A stretch of 64,000 bases of DNA from Micromonospora sp. CB01531 (GCF_001905095.1 NZ_LWLS01000083.1:124001-188000); one strand, 5' to 3'; positions 42,630 to 51,700 are shown, numbered from the stretch's first letter. Translations and numbers: made by a program. The notes: generated from the letters alone by a model not told the origin.

Positions 42630-45600
42630 TCAGATCAGGCGTAGCTGGCGGTCCTTGGGGCGGCGGGGCTCGGCCTCGCCGAACCGTTCGAAGAGCCCCG
42701 GGTCGATCACGTCGAGGAACGGTGACGGGCGGCACTCGCGCTCCGACCCGTGCCGGATCCGCCGGGCGGCGTGACTCACGTACAGCCGGTCCTGCGCCCG
42801 GGTGAGCCCGACGAAGAAGAGCCGGCGCTCCTCGGCGATCGCGTCGTCGCCCGGTTCCGACCCCGGCCAGCGCAGCGGCAGCAGCCCGTCCTCAGCGCCG
42901 ACCAGGAAGACCACCGGAAACTCCAGGCCCTTGGCCGCGTGCAGGGTGAGCAGGGTGACCGCCTCGGCGCGCGGGTCCAGGGCGTCCACCTCGGCCCCGG
43001 TGGCGAGCTGGGAGAGGAAGAGCCCGAGGTCGTCGCCGCAGCGCCGGGCCAGCGGGGTGAGCAGGTCCACCGCGGTGCGGACGTCCTCGGGGCGTACCGA
43101 GCCGGCGCCGTCGAGCGTCGGCACGGCGAAGCGTTCCGCCAGGATCTGCCCGGCCAGCCGGACGCGGGCGGCCAACGAGCCGTCCAGCCCGGCGTGCCGC
43201 AGCTCGCGGGCGATCGCCGTCACCCCGGGCCGGTCGCGGAGCCGGTCGTGCGAGCGCTTCTGCACCGGGATGTTGGCCCGGGCCAGCGCGTCCACGATCG
43301 GTGCGGCCTGCGAGTCGGTGCGGTAGAGCACGGCGATGTCGGAGAACGACAGCGAGGTGGACCGGCCGTCGATCCGGCCCGAGTCGAGCGAACGGTGGGA
43401 GAGGCCGCCGACCAGCTCGTCGACGGTGCGTACCACGAAATCGGCCTCGCCCGCGACGGAGGCCGCGGCGTAACGACCGACCAGCGGGGCCTCCGGGTCG
43501 AGCCGGGCCGGGTCGAGCCGGCGGCCACGGACCAGCGACGACGGCGCGATGGCCTGCACCGCGGCGGCCAGGATCGGTGCCGAGGAGCGGTAGTTGCGGT
43601 TCAGCCGGACCAGCCGGGCGTCGGTGAAGTCCTGGGAGAAGCGCAGGAAGTAGCCGACGTCCGCGCCCCGGAACGAGTAGATCGCCTGGTCGGGGTCGCC
43701 GATCGCGCAGAGGTTGCCGTCGGCGGGGCTGAGCAGCCGCAGCAGCTCGTACTGGACGGCGTCGACGTCCTGGTACTCGTCGACGAAGATCCACTTCCAG
43801 CGCTCGCGGTACTCGCGCACCAGCTTCCGGTCCGCCGTCAGCAGCGCCACCGGCAGGGTGAGCAGCTCGTCCAGGTCGACCAGGTCCCGCTTGCGCAGCA
43901 GCGAGGTGTACCGGTCGTCGTCGGCACCGGCCTCGGTCCGGGCCGCCACGCGGTCCGCGTCGTCGGCGATGCGGAAATCCGCCGGCAGCCCAGCGGCTTC
44001 GGCGTTTTCCCGCAGGATGGTCAGCCCCAGCGAGTGGAAGGTGCCGACCGTGATGTCCTCGGCGACCGGGCCGAGCAGCCCGTCCAGGCGGTGCCGCAGC
44101 TCCTCGGCCGCCCGGCGGGTGAAGGTGATCGCCAGGCACTGCTCCGGGAAGACGTTCAGCTCCGCGCAGAGGTACGCGATCCGGTGGGTCAGCGTCCGGG
44201 TCTTGCCGGTGCCCGGACCGGCCACGATGAGCAGCGGGCCACCCGGTGCGGAGGCCGCCACCCGCTGCATCGCGTCGAGCCGGTCCAGCAGGCCGGTGCC
44301 GACCTCCTCCATGCCGGCGAGCATCGGCTCGAAGGGCTCGTGCGGAGAGGGCACCGGCGCGATCGGTGGCGGCGGTGGCGGGACGGGCTTCCGCTTCGGC
44401 TCCGGCTTGGCCGTCGCCGGGCGCTTCGCCTTCGGCTTCGGCGCCGGCTCCGCGGGTTTCCGCGGCGCGGGCACGGGTACGTCGAAGAGGGTGTCCTGCG
44501 CGTTCGGCGCGGCACCGCCACCCAACTCGGCGGGGTCGAACAAGGTGATCACCCCGTACTCGCCGTCGTAGCCCGGGACCCGGCGCACCTCGCCGCGGCG
44601 GAGCCGGCCGATGCCCTCGGCGAGCAGTTCGCCGCCGACCCGGCCGATCTCGTCCAGCGGGGTGCCGGTCAGGATCTCCAGCTCCGGGCCGAGCGCGGCG
44701 ACCAGCTCGTTGAGCTTCCCCTCGACCTTCTTCGACCGGGCACCCACCTTGTTGATCTCGCCGAGGATCTCGGCCAGCGGCACCAGGTGGGTCACCTCGC
44801 GGGCGTGTGCCGGCCGGTGCCCCTCGGGCCGGTCGGCCAGCTCCTCGACCCGGCTGAGCACGCCCACCGTCAGCGGCTTGCCGCACTCCGGGCACCGGCC
44901 GCCGGCCTCCCGGGTCCGCTCGGGCGCCCAGTTCACCCCGCAGAGGCGGTGCCCGTCGGCGTGGTACTTGCCCTCCTCCGGGAAGAACTCGATGGTGCCG
45001 GCGAGCCCGTCCCCGGTGCGCAACGCCTCACGGATCGCGAAGTAGTCGCGGGCCGAGCTGAAGACGGTTGCCTCGCGGGCCAGCGCGGGCGGCGAGTGCG
45101 CGTCCGAGTTGGACACGAGCTGGTAGCGGTCCAGGCTGCCGACCCGCCAGTTCATCTCCGGGTCGGAGGAGAGGCCGGTCTCCACGGCGAAGACGTGCTC
45201 GGCCAGGTCGGCGTAGCAGTCGGCGATCGCGTCGAAGCCGGACTTCGAGCCGAGCGCGGAGAACCACGGCGTCCAGATGTGCGCCGGCACCAGGTAGCCG
45301 TCCGGGCTTGCCTCCAGCGTGATCTCCAGCAGGTCCCGGGAGTCCAGGCCGAGGATCGGCCGGCCGTCCGACCCCAGGTTGCCGATCCGCCCCAGCACGG
45401 CGTTGAACCGGGCCACCGCGTCCAGGTCCGGCAGGTAGATGAGGTGGTGCACCTTCCGGGTCCGGTCGTCCCGCTTGTAGATCGTGGAGATCTCCACGCT
45501 GAGCAGGAACCGGACCGGGTCCGCCTCCGCAGTGCTGGCCAGCCGGGGTGGCAGCCGCCGGGCGATGTCCCGCTCCGCATCCGGGCTGAGCCGGAACAGG

Positions 45601-45836
45601 CCGGGCTCGGCCGGGTGCAGCGTCTCGCGGAGGTGGTCGTACCAGGCGGGATGGGTGAAGTCACCGGTGCCGAGGACACCGATGCCCTTGCGCCGGGCCC
45701 ACCATCCGAGGTTCGGCAGGGTCAGGTCCCGGCTGCACGCGCGCGAGTACTTCGAGTGGATGTGCAGATCCGCGACGAACGGCGGGAGGCCACCGGGGGG
45801 TACGGCGCTGAACGGAGGCACGCCGCATCCTGTCAC
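42630..45836 (-). CDS. EndoQ-type PHP nuclease fused to UvrD-family helicase
   Basis: Protein of 1068 residues with two enzymes in one chain. The first 420 or so resemble endonuclease Q, which cuts 5' of deaminated bases. PHP-type metal ligands include DLHIH at 23-27, DFTH at 59-62, VEIS, HHLIYLP, PAHIWTPW, ETGLSSD and NSDAH. A zinc finger (C near 300, then CPEC) follows. A Pro/Lys linker (about 455-510) leads to a superfamily 1A helicase: Walker A AGPGTGKT near 539, DEYQD near 687, GDPDQAIYSFRG, LNRNYRSS, TLHAAKGLEFP and VGLTRAQDR. All motifs look intact. GTG at 45836 is used; GTG at 45821 is possible. Confidence 0.9.
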   Translation of the reverse strand: MTGCGVPPFSAVPPGGLPPFVADLHIHSKYSRACSRDLTLPNLGWWARRKGIGVLGTGDFTHPAWYDHLRETLHPAEPGLFRLSPDAERDIARRLPPRLASTAEADPVRFLLSVEISTIYKRDDRTRKVHHLIYLPDLDAVARFNAVLGRIGNLGSDGRPILGLDSRDLLEITLEASPDGYLVPAHIWTPWFSALGSKSGFDAIADCYADLAEHVFAVETGLSSDPEMNWRVGSLDRYQLVSNSDAHSPPALAREATVFSSARDYFAIREALRTGDGLAGTIEFFPEEGKYHADGHRLCGVNWAPERTREAGGRCPECGKPLTVGVLSRVEELADRPEGHRPAHAREVTHLVPLAEILGEINKVGARSKKVEGKLNELVAALGPELEILTGTPLDEIGRVGGELLAEGIGRLRRGEVRRVPGYDGEYGVITLFDPAELGGGAAPNAQDTLFDVPVPAPRKPAEPAPKPKAKRPATAKPEPKRKPVPPPPPPIAPVPSPHEPFEPMLAGMEEVGTGLLDRLDAMQRVAASAPGGPLLIVAGPGTGKTRTLTHRIAYLCAELNVFPEQCLAITFTRRAAEELRHRLDGLLGPVAEDITVGTFHSLGLTILRENAEAAGLPADFRIADDADRVAARTEAGADDDRYTSLLRKRDLVDLDELLTLPVALLTADRKLVREYRERWKWIFVDEYQDVDAVQYELLRLLSPADGNLCAIGDPDQAIYSFRGADVGYFLRFSQDFTDARLVRLNRNYRSSAPILAAAVQAIAPSSLVRGRRLDPARLDPEAPLVGRYAAASVAGEADFVVRTVDELVGGLSHRSLDSGRIDGRSTSLSFSDIAVLYRTDSQAAPIVDALARANIPVQKRSHDRLRDRPGVTAIARELRHAGLDGSLAARVRLAGQILAERFAVPTLDGAGSVRPEDVRTAVDLLTPLARRCGDDLGLFLSQLATGAEVDALDPRAEAVTLLTLHAAKGLEFPVVFLVGAEDGLLPLRWPGSEPGDDAIAEERRLFFVGLTRAQDRLYVSHAARRIRHGSERECRPSPFLDVIDPGLFERFGEAEPRRPKDRQLRLI

Positions 45837-45861
45837 GAGCCGTCCCCGGCCCGCCCGCCGC

Positions 45862-45875
45862 CACGCGTACGCGTG
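45862..45875. promoter_or_regulatory. 14-bp perfect palindrome upstream of EndoQ-UvrD
   Basis: CACGCGTACGCGTG lies 26 bp upstream of the GTG, in the only sizeable gap (79 bp) of this five-gene run. It may be an operator, but a palindrome of this size is expected a few times in 64 kb by chance. Confidence 0.3.
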
Positions 45876-45915
45876 ACCTGAGCAATCCGTTGCTGGACCC
45901 GGCAGCCGGTTCGGG

Positions 45916-47298
45916 CTATTGAGCGCGGAGTTCGACGAGGGTCGCCTGCGGCGGCGCGCCGACCCGCACCGGCGGGCCCCAGAAACCGGCGCCGTTGGTC
46001 ACGTAGACCTTGGTCCCGTCCACCTCGCCGAGGCCGGAGACCACCGGCTGCTGAAGCCCCACCAGCAGGTTGAACGGCACCATCTGCCCGCCGTGGGTGT
46101 GCCCGGAGAGCTGAAGGTCCACGCCGTACTTCGCCGCCTCGTACGCGGCCACCGGCTGGTGGGCCAGCAGCACCACCGGGCGGCTCGGGTCCCGGTCGCC
46201 GAGGGCGGCGGCGTAGTCGGCGGGGGCGGCCAGCCCGGTGCCGGCGGCGGTGACGTCGTTCACCCCGGCCAGGTCGAGTACGCCGCCCCGGGCCCGGATC
46301 TCCTGGCGCGCGTTCTGGAGGACCCGCAGGCCGAGCCGGTCCACCTCCTGGACCCATTCCTCGACGCCGGAGTAGTACTCGTGGTTGCCGGTGACGAAGA
46401 AGCTGCCGTACCGGGACCGCAGGTCGCGCAACGGTTCCGCCGCCGCGCCCAGCTCGGCGACCGAGCCGTCGACCAGGTCACCGACCACCGCCACCAGATC
46501 GGCGTCGAGCCGGTTGATCATCGCGACGATCCGCTCGGTGTGCGACCGTCCGCGCAGCGGCCCCAGGTGGATGTCGGAGACCGTGGCGATCCGCAGTCCG
46601 TCCATGCTGCGGGGGAGCTTGGCCAGCGGGATCTGCACCCGGTCCAGCCGCGGCGGTCCCATCGCCGTGCGGACGCCGTACCCGGTGAGACCGGCGGCGG
46701 TGAGCCCGGCGAAGATCGCGGCGCCCCGGGTGAGCAGCAACCTGCGGGACGGGTCATGGCCGGGGGCCGGTGCCGTGGCGGTGCCGGCCGGGGGCGGATT
46801 CGCGGGACCGGTCGCCGACTCGGCGGGCTGGTCGGCCGGCGGCTGGTCGGCTGGCGGCTCGGCGAGGCCGACGGACGAGGCCCGGGCGAGGCCGGCCGAG
46901 GGCATTTCCGCCTGGACGGCCGCGATGTCGAGCGGTGCGGCGGCCGGTCCACCGGCCCCGACCAGCGCGGGCTCGGACGCCGGCAGGCCGACCCGCATCC
47001 GGCGCCGCAGCGCCAGCTTCGCCACCGCCAGCGGCACTTCCAGCGCCAGCAGCAGGACCAGCAGGTAGAACATCAGGGCCAGCCAGAGGTAGCCCGGCCA
47101 GGCCAGCCAGTGCACCCCGCCGCGGGTCGTGATCATGGTGGCCGGCACCAGCAGCGCCAGCAGCAGCAGCGCGATCCCGCCGACGCGCCGCCAGCGCCCG
47201 GGCCGAGTGGTGTCGCGGATCAGCCGCTTCCACAGGTAGAGGTGGATCAGGGCGGTGACGAGCACGGCGAAGCCCAGGAACGTTGCCATCGCCAACAC
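45916..47298 (-). CDS. Membrane metallophosphoesterase
   Basis: Protein of 460 residues. Several N-terminal membrane helices (about 3-120) are followed by an Ala/Pro-rich linker and a further hydrophobic segment preceded by SRRLLLTRG, which is Tat-like. The C-terminal calcineurin-like phosphoesterase has SDIHLG, GDLVDG, GNHEYY, HQP and GHTHGGQ, a full metal-ligand set. The domain is probably outside the membrane; the substrate is unknown. GTG at 47298 has AGGAGG at good spacing. It is 10 bp downstream of moaD and probably co-transcribed. Confidence 0.88.
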   Translation of the reverse strand: MLAMATFLGFAVLVTALIHLYLWKRLIRDTTRPGRWRRVGGIALLLLALLVPATMITTRGGVHWLAWPGYLWLALMFYLLVLLLALEVPLAVAKLALRRRMRVGLPASEPALVGAGGPAAAPLDIAAVQAEMPSAGLARASSVGLAEPPADQPPADQPAESATGPANPPPAGTATAPAPGHDPSRRLLLTRGAAIFAGLTAAGLTGYGVRTAMGPPRLDRVQIPLAKLPRSMDGLRIATVSDIHLGPLRGRSHTERIVAMINRLDADLVAVVGDLVDGSVAELGAAAEPLRDLRSRYGSFFVTGNHEYYSGVEEWVQEVDRLGLRVLQNARQEIRARGGVLDLAGVNDVTAAGTGLAAPADYAAALGDRDPSRPVVLLAHQPVAAYEAAKYGVDLQLSGHTHGGQMVPFNLLVGLQQPVVSGLGEVDGTKVYVTNGAGFWGPPVRVGAPPQATLVELRAQ

Positions 47299-47308
47299 GC
47301 GATCCTCC

Positions 47309-47554
47309 TCAGCCGCCCGCGAACGGGGGCAGAACGTCGACCGTCGCCCCGGCCGGCAGCGGTGCCCGACGATCATGGCAGGCTAGGCCGTCGACCAGGA
47401 AGCTGGCCGCCTTCAGCACGCTGCTCAGCCCTTCGCCGTGCCGCTCGGCCAGCTCGTCCACCAGCTCGTCGAGGGACCGGCCGGCGGAGGCGGTCTCCTC
47501 GGCGCGGCCGGCGGCGGCACGCGCGCCGGCGAAGTAGCGGACAGTCAGCTCCAC
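47309..47554 (-). CDS. moaD: Molybdopterin synthase sulfur carrier MoaD
   Basis: Beta-grasp protein of 81 residues ending in the Gly-Gly tail (PPFAGG) that is activated to a thiocarboxylate and donates sulfur to MoaE. The start MELTVRYFAGARAAAG is typical. It follows moaA by 3 bp, so expression is coupled. A dedicated activating enzyme gene (MoeB type) is not in the window. Confidence 0.92.
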   Translation of the reverse strand: MELTVRYFAGARAAAGRAEETASAGRSLDELVDELAERHGEGLSSVLKAASFLVDGLACHDRRAPLPAGATVDVLPPFAGG

Positions 47555-47557
47555 CGG

Positions 47558-48571
47558 TCAGCCTCCGATCGCGGACATGGGACGGGCGGGTTGCAGGAAG
47601 GTCGGATCGTCGATGCCGTGCCCGGCCCGCTTGCCCCACATCGCGGTCCGCCAGCGGCGGGCCAGCTCGGCGTCGTCCGCCCCGGCGCGCAGCGCGCCGC
47701 GCAGGTCGGACTCCTCGGTGGCGAAGAGGCAGGCGCGGACCTGGCCGTCGGCGGTGAGCCGGGTCCGGTCGCAGTCGCCGCAGAAGGGGCGGGTCACACT
47801 GGCGATCACCCCGACCCGGGCCGGTCCGCCGTCCACCAGCCAGGTCTCGGCCGGGGACGCGCCCCGCTCGGCCAGATCGGTGCTCAGGTCGAACTCGGCG
47901 CGCAGGTCGGCCAGGATCTGGTCGGCGGTGACCATTCGGCCGCGGTCCCAGCCGTGCTGCGCGTCCAGCGGCATCTGCTCGATGAACCGCAGCTCGTAGC
48001 CGTGCGCCAAGGCGAACCGAAGCAGTGCGGGGGCCTCGTCGTCGTTGACCCCGCGCATCAGCACCGCGTTGACCTTCACCGGGGTCAGCCCGGCGGCCGC
48101 CGCGCCGGCCAGCCCGGCCAGCACGTCAGCGAGCCGGTCCCGCCGGGTCAGCTCGGCGAACCGGGTCCGGTCCACCGTGTCGAGCGAGACATTCACCCGG
48201 TCGAGGCCGGCGGCGCGCAGGGTGGGCGCGAGGCGGGCCAGGCCGATGCCGTTGGTGGTCAGGGAGATCCGGGGCCGGGGTCGCAGCGCGGCCACCGCCG
48301 ACACGATGCCGACCAGGCCGGGCCGGATCAGCGGCTCGCCGCCGGTGAAACGCACCTCGGTGACCCCGAGCCGGTGCACCGCGACGCGGATCAGCCGGAT
48401 GATCTCGTCGTCGGTGAGCAGCTGCGGCCCGGAGAGCCAGGGCAGGCCCTCGGCCGGCATGCAGTAGGTGCAGCGCAGGTTGCACTTGTCGGTCAGCGAG
48501 ACCCGTAGGTCCCGGGCGACCCGACCGTACCGGTCGACGAGGACTCCGTCGGTCGTCGGGGCGGTGGTCAC
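47558..48571 (-). CDS. moaA: GTP 3',8-cyclase MoaA
   Basis: Radical SAM enzyme of 337 residues catalysing the first step of molybdenum-cofactor synthesis from GTP. The SAM cluster motif CNLRCTYC (about 30-37), the TGGEPL motif, and the C-terminal second-cluster cysteines (PFCGDCDRTRLTADG then ACLF) are present. The essential terminal Gly-Gly (SAIGG) is intact. GTG at 48571 overlaps the stop of the fructosamine-kinase-like gene by 4 bp. Confidence 0.96.
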   Translation of the reverse strand: MTTAPTTDGVLVDRYGRVARDLRVSLTDKCNLRCTYCMPAEGLPWLSGPQLLTDDEIIRLIRVAVHRLGVTEVRFTGGEPLIRPGLVGIVSAVAALRPRPRISLTTNGIGLARLAPTLRAAGLDRVNVSLDTVDRTRFAELTRRDRLADVLAGLAGAAAAGLTPVKVNAVLMRGVNDDEAPALLRFALAHGYELRFIEQMPLDAQHGWDRGRMVTADQILADLRAEFDLSTDLAERGASPAETWLVDGGPARVGVIASVTRPFCGDCDRTRLTADGQVRACLFATEESDLRGALRAGADDAELARRWRTAMWGKRAGHGIDDPTFLQPARPMSAIGG

Positions 48572-49482
48572 TTGTCGACCGTAGCGCGTCCGGCGCCCCC
48601 CAGCGCAGTGTGGGCGGCGGAGACCACCGCATCCCGGTACGCCGCGCCGAACAGGGCGGTGTGCACCAGCAGCAGGTGGAGCTGGTGCAACGGCACCCGC
48701 TCCCGCCAGCCGTCGGCCAGCGGCCATGCCTCCTGGTAGGCCGCCATCATCCGGTCCAGGTGCGACGGGCCGCCGAAGAGCGCCAGCTGCGCCAGGTCGG
48801 TCTCCCGGTGGCCGCCGTGCGCCGCCGGGTCGACCAGCCAGACCCGGTCGTCCGCCCCCCAGAGCAGGTTGCCCGGCCAGAGGTCGCCGTGGATCCGGGC
48901 CGGCGGCTCGTCCCCGCCGAACTCGCCGATCCGGCCGATCAGCTCCTCGACCAGGCTGGCGTCCGCGCCGCTGAGCGCGCCGTCGTCGACCGACATCTTC
49001 AGGTACGGCATCAACCGGCGGCGGGCGAACCACGCCGACCAGGGGCCGGGGTCGGGGGTGTTGTCCTGCGGCAGCGCGCCGATGAATCCAGGCCACTCGG
49101 CACCGAAGGTGGGCGCTCCAGCTCGGTGCAGCCCGGCCAGCTCGCGGCCGAACCGCTCGGCCGCCTCCGGCGTCGGCTCGCCGGGCTCGACCCAGTCGAG
49201 CGCCAGCAGCTCCGGCAGCGCCACCACCACCTCGGGTACGGCCACCGTGCCCGGCTCGCGCAGCCAGCGGAGGCCGGCCGCCTCGGTGGCGAAGAAACCC
49301 TCCGGCACCGGGCGGGCCGCCTTCTCCGGCCAGGTCTTGGCGAAGATCGAGTGCCCGTCGTCGAGGGTGAGCCGGGACGCGGCGCAGATCTCACCACCGG
49401 AGACCGGCGTCTCCCGGATCCGCTGGTGGGTCAGGAAGGTCGGCAGGTGCTCCGGGTGTGCCCGCAGGTACGCCAGGTCCAT
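48568..49482 (-). CDS. Fructosamine kinase family protein
   Basis: Protein of 304 residues with the aminoglycoside-phosphotransferase fold. RIHGDLWPGNLLW is the catalytic loop and VDPAAHGGHRETDLAQLALF the metal-binding region, as in ketosamine-3-kinases that repair glycated proteins or sugars. ATG at 49482 gives MDLAYLRAHPEHL; the upstream in-frame extension crosses the DnaA boxes and is not coding. It heads the minus-strand run moaA-moaD-phosphoesterase-EndoQ-UvrD and is coupled to moaA. A role tied to molybdenum cofactor is not established. Confidence 0.88.
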   Translation of the reverse strand: MDLAYLRAHPEHLPTFLTHQRIRETPVSGGEICAASRLTLDDGHSIFAKTWPEKAARPVPEGFFATEAAGLRWLREPGTVAVPEVVVALPELLALDWVEPGEPTPEAAERFGRELAGLHRAGAPTFGAEWPGFIGALPQDNTPDPGPWSAWFARRRLMPYLKMSVDDGALSGADASLVEELIGRIGEFGGDEPPARIHGDLWPGNLLWGADDRVWLVDPAAHGGHRETDLAQLALFGGPSHLDRMMAAYQEAWPLADGWRERVPLHQLHLLLVHTALFGAAYRDAVVSAAHTALGGAGRATVDK

Positions 49483-49578
49483 GAGCGCAAGGTAGCCGGT
49501 CGGGACGGTCCCCGTGGGGCGGTGAGCGGTTCGGACGCCTGCCGTTCGGCGCTCACCTGCATCGATACTCTCCGTATC

Positions 49579-49604
49579 TGTGGATAACCCGCGTGTCGTC
49601 CACA
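49579..49604. promoter_or_regulatory. Pair of DnaA boxes
   Basis: TGTGGATAA at 49579-49587 is an exact DnaA box on the minus strand. TCGTCCACA at 49596-49604 is a plus-strand box with one mismatch. They lie 17 bp apart in opposite orientation, in the divergent gap between the fructosamine-kinase-like gene and the DUF4192 gene. Confidence 0.55.
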
Positions 49605-49645
49605 GGGCCTGTCGCGCCGGCATCCAACCGCCGCACGCTCCCGGC

Positions 49646-50681
49646 ATGACTCCCACCCAGCGCCCCCGGCTCGCCGTCCGCTCGCCCGCCGACCTGATCG
49701 CTGCCGTACCTGCTCGGCTTCCACCCCGCCGACAGCCTGGTGGTGGTGGCGCTACGCGGCCGGCGGGTGGTCTTCGCCGCCCGGGGCGACCTGCCCGAAC
49801 CGGGATCCGACCCGGGTCCGGCCGCCCGCCATCTCGCGCAGGTCATCGCCCGGCAGGGCACCGAGGCCGCCACCGTGATCGGGTACGGCCCGGCCACCCG
49901 GGTGACCGGTGCGGTCGACGCGGTGGGCGAGGCGCTGGACGACGCCGGGCTGCTCGTCCTCGACGCCCTGCGGGTGACCGACGAGCGCTGGTGGTCGTAC
50001 CTCTGCACCGAGCCCGAGTGCTGCCCGCCCGACGGCACCCCGTACGACCCGGGGGCCAGCGAGGTCAGCGCGGCGGCCGTCTTCGCCGGTCAGGTGGCGC
50101 TGCCCGACCGGGCCGCGCTGAACGCACAGGTGGCCGCGCTCGACGGGCCGGTCCGGGTGGCCATGCGCCGGGCCACCGTCCGGGCGCGCCGACGCCTGGC
50201 TGAGCTGACCGAGGAGGCGGCCGAGACCGCGCTGGCCGGTGGCCGCTCCGTACGCTCCGCGGGCGTCGCGGCGGTGCGCGACGCGTTCCGCGGGCACTGG
50301 CGCGGCGAGCGGCTGGGCGACGACCAGGTGGCCTGGCTGACGGTGCTCCTCACCCAACTCCCGGTACGCGACCACGCCTGGGAACGGACCGACGGCCGGG
50401 ACGCCGACATCAGCCTCTGGACCGACGTGCTGCGCCGGGCCGAACCGGAGCTGATCGCCGCCCCCGGCAGCCTGCTCGCCTTCGCGGCCTGGCGGGCGGG
50501 GCACGGTGCCCTGGCGGCGGTGGCCCTGGAACGGGTGCTCGACACCCGCCCCGACTACTCCCTCGCCCTGCTCCTGGACGACGTGCTCCGCCGCGGGATG
50601 CCGCCGTCGGAGTTGGACGGCTGGCCGGCGGTCGGTTTCCCGGGGGTGGTGCGCCGCCGCATTCCGCGCCGGCGCATCTGA
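49646..50681 (+). pseudogene. DUF4192 family gene disrupted by a frameshift
   Basis: The frame from ATG 49646 reads MTPTQRPRLAVRSPADLIAAV and is then lost. The family continues in another frame as YLLGFHPADSLVVVALRG to the stop at 50681. Adding one GTACC at about 49704-49710 would turn a single GTACC into GTACCGTACC and restore AAVPYLLGFHPADS exactly. This points to loss of one unit of a 5-bp tandem repeat, about 21 codons into a gene of roughly 347 codons. The remaining frame is fully open, so the change is recent or a sequencing error. DUF4192 function is unknown. Confidence 0.85.
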
Positions 50682-50736
50682 CGTGTCGGCGCTCAGGGAG
50701 GTCGCGTCAACTCACGCAGGCCCCCTGGCGTTCCCA

Positions 50737-51591
50737 CTATTCGCTGATCCGCGCTGCGCCCGTGTAGACGTTCATCGTCCGGCCGCGTAGGAAGCCGACC
50801 ACCGTCATGCCGGCCTCCTCGGCCAACTCGACGGCGAGGGTGCTGGGCGCGGAGACCGCCGCCAGCAGGGGCACTCCGGCCATCCACGCCTTCTGCGTCA
50901 GCTCGAAGCTGGCCCGGCCGGAGACCAGCAGCACGTGCCCGGCCAGCGGCAGCCGGCGTTCCCGGACCGCCCAGCCGACCACCTTGTCCACCGCGTTGTG
51001 CCGGCCGACGTCCTCGCGCAGCACCACCAGCTCGCCATCGGCGGTGAAGAGTCCGGCCGCGTGCAGCCCACCGGTCCGGTCGAAGGCGCGCTGTGCCGCC
51101 CGGAGCCGGTCCGGCAGGGCGGCCAGCAGCTCGGCGGGCACGCGGAGCGGGTCGTCCCGCACCGCGAACAGCGACCGGGTGCGGACGGCGTCGATGCTCG
51201 CCTTGCCGCACACCCCGCACGAGCTGGTCGTGTAGAAGTTGCGGGCCGGGTCGGTGGTGGGCTCGGGCACGCCGGGCGCCAGCACCACGTCGACCACGTT
51301 GTACGTGTTCGGCGTCTCCGCCCCGGCGCAGAGCTGGGCGGTGTGCACGTCGTCGGCGGACCGGATCAGGCCCTCGGTGAGCAGAAAGCCGATCGCCAGA
51401 TCCAGGTCGTCGCCGGGGGTACGCATGGTCACCGCGAGCGGCTTCCGCCGGCCGGGGCCCGCGGGGCCGACCCGGATCTCCAGCGGCTCCTCCACCGCCA
51501 GGGTGTCCGGTCGCCGTATCCGGGCGCGCCTGTCGGCCGCCGCGTCGAGATCGATCCGGAGCACGCCGCGCCGGTCAGTCGCCCGTCCCAT
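50737..51591 (-). CDS. fdhD: Formate dehydrogenase accessory sulfurtransferase FdhD
   Basis: Protein of 284 residues that relays sulfur to the bis-MGD cofactor of formate dehydrogenase. The CxxC motif in SSCGVCGKAS (about residue 121) and REDVGRHNAVDKVVG, LVSGRASFELTQKA and TLAVELAEEAGMTVVGF are diagnostic. ATG at 51591 is preferred over a start 20 codons upstream. It is divergent from mobA. No formate dehydrogenase structural gene is in the window. Confidence 0.95.
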   Translation of the reverse strand: MGRATDRRGVLRIDLDAAADRRARIRRPDTLAVEEPLEIRVGPAGPGRRKPLAVTMRTPGDDLDLAIGFLLTEGLIRSADDVHTAQLCAGAETPNTYNVVDVVLAPGVPEPTTDPARNFYTTSSCGVCGKASIDAVRTRSLFAVRDDPLRVPAELLAALPDRLRAAQRAFDRTGGLHAAGLFTADGELVVLREDVGRHNAVDKVVGWAVRERRLPLAGHVLLVSGRASFELTQKAWMAGVPLLAAVSAPSTLAVELAEEAGMTVVGFLRGRTMNVYTGAARISE

Positions 51592-51700
51592 CCCGCCATC
51601 CTGCCGCGCGCGGTCCGCCACCCGCACAGCGATGCCGCCCCGGCGCCGCATGGGTCCTGCTGGAGGGCGGACGGAGCTGCCTGCGGTTTACCGTGGGCGG

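Noticed and set aside
42750..45881. Long plus-strand open frame (over 1000 codons) antisense to EndoQ-UvrD
   Set aside because: It is the mirror frame of a GC-rich gene. The composition is Arg/Gly/Val repeats without domains, while the minus strand shows complete helicase and nuclease motifs.
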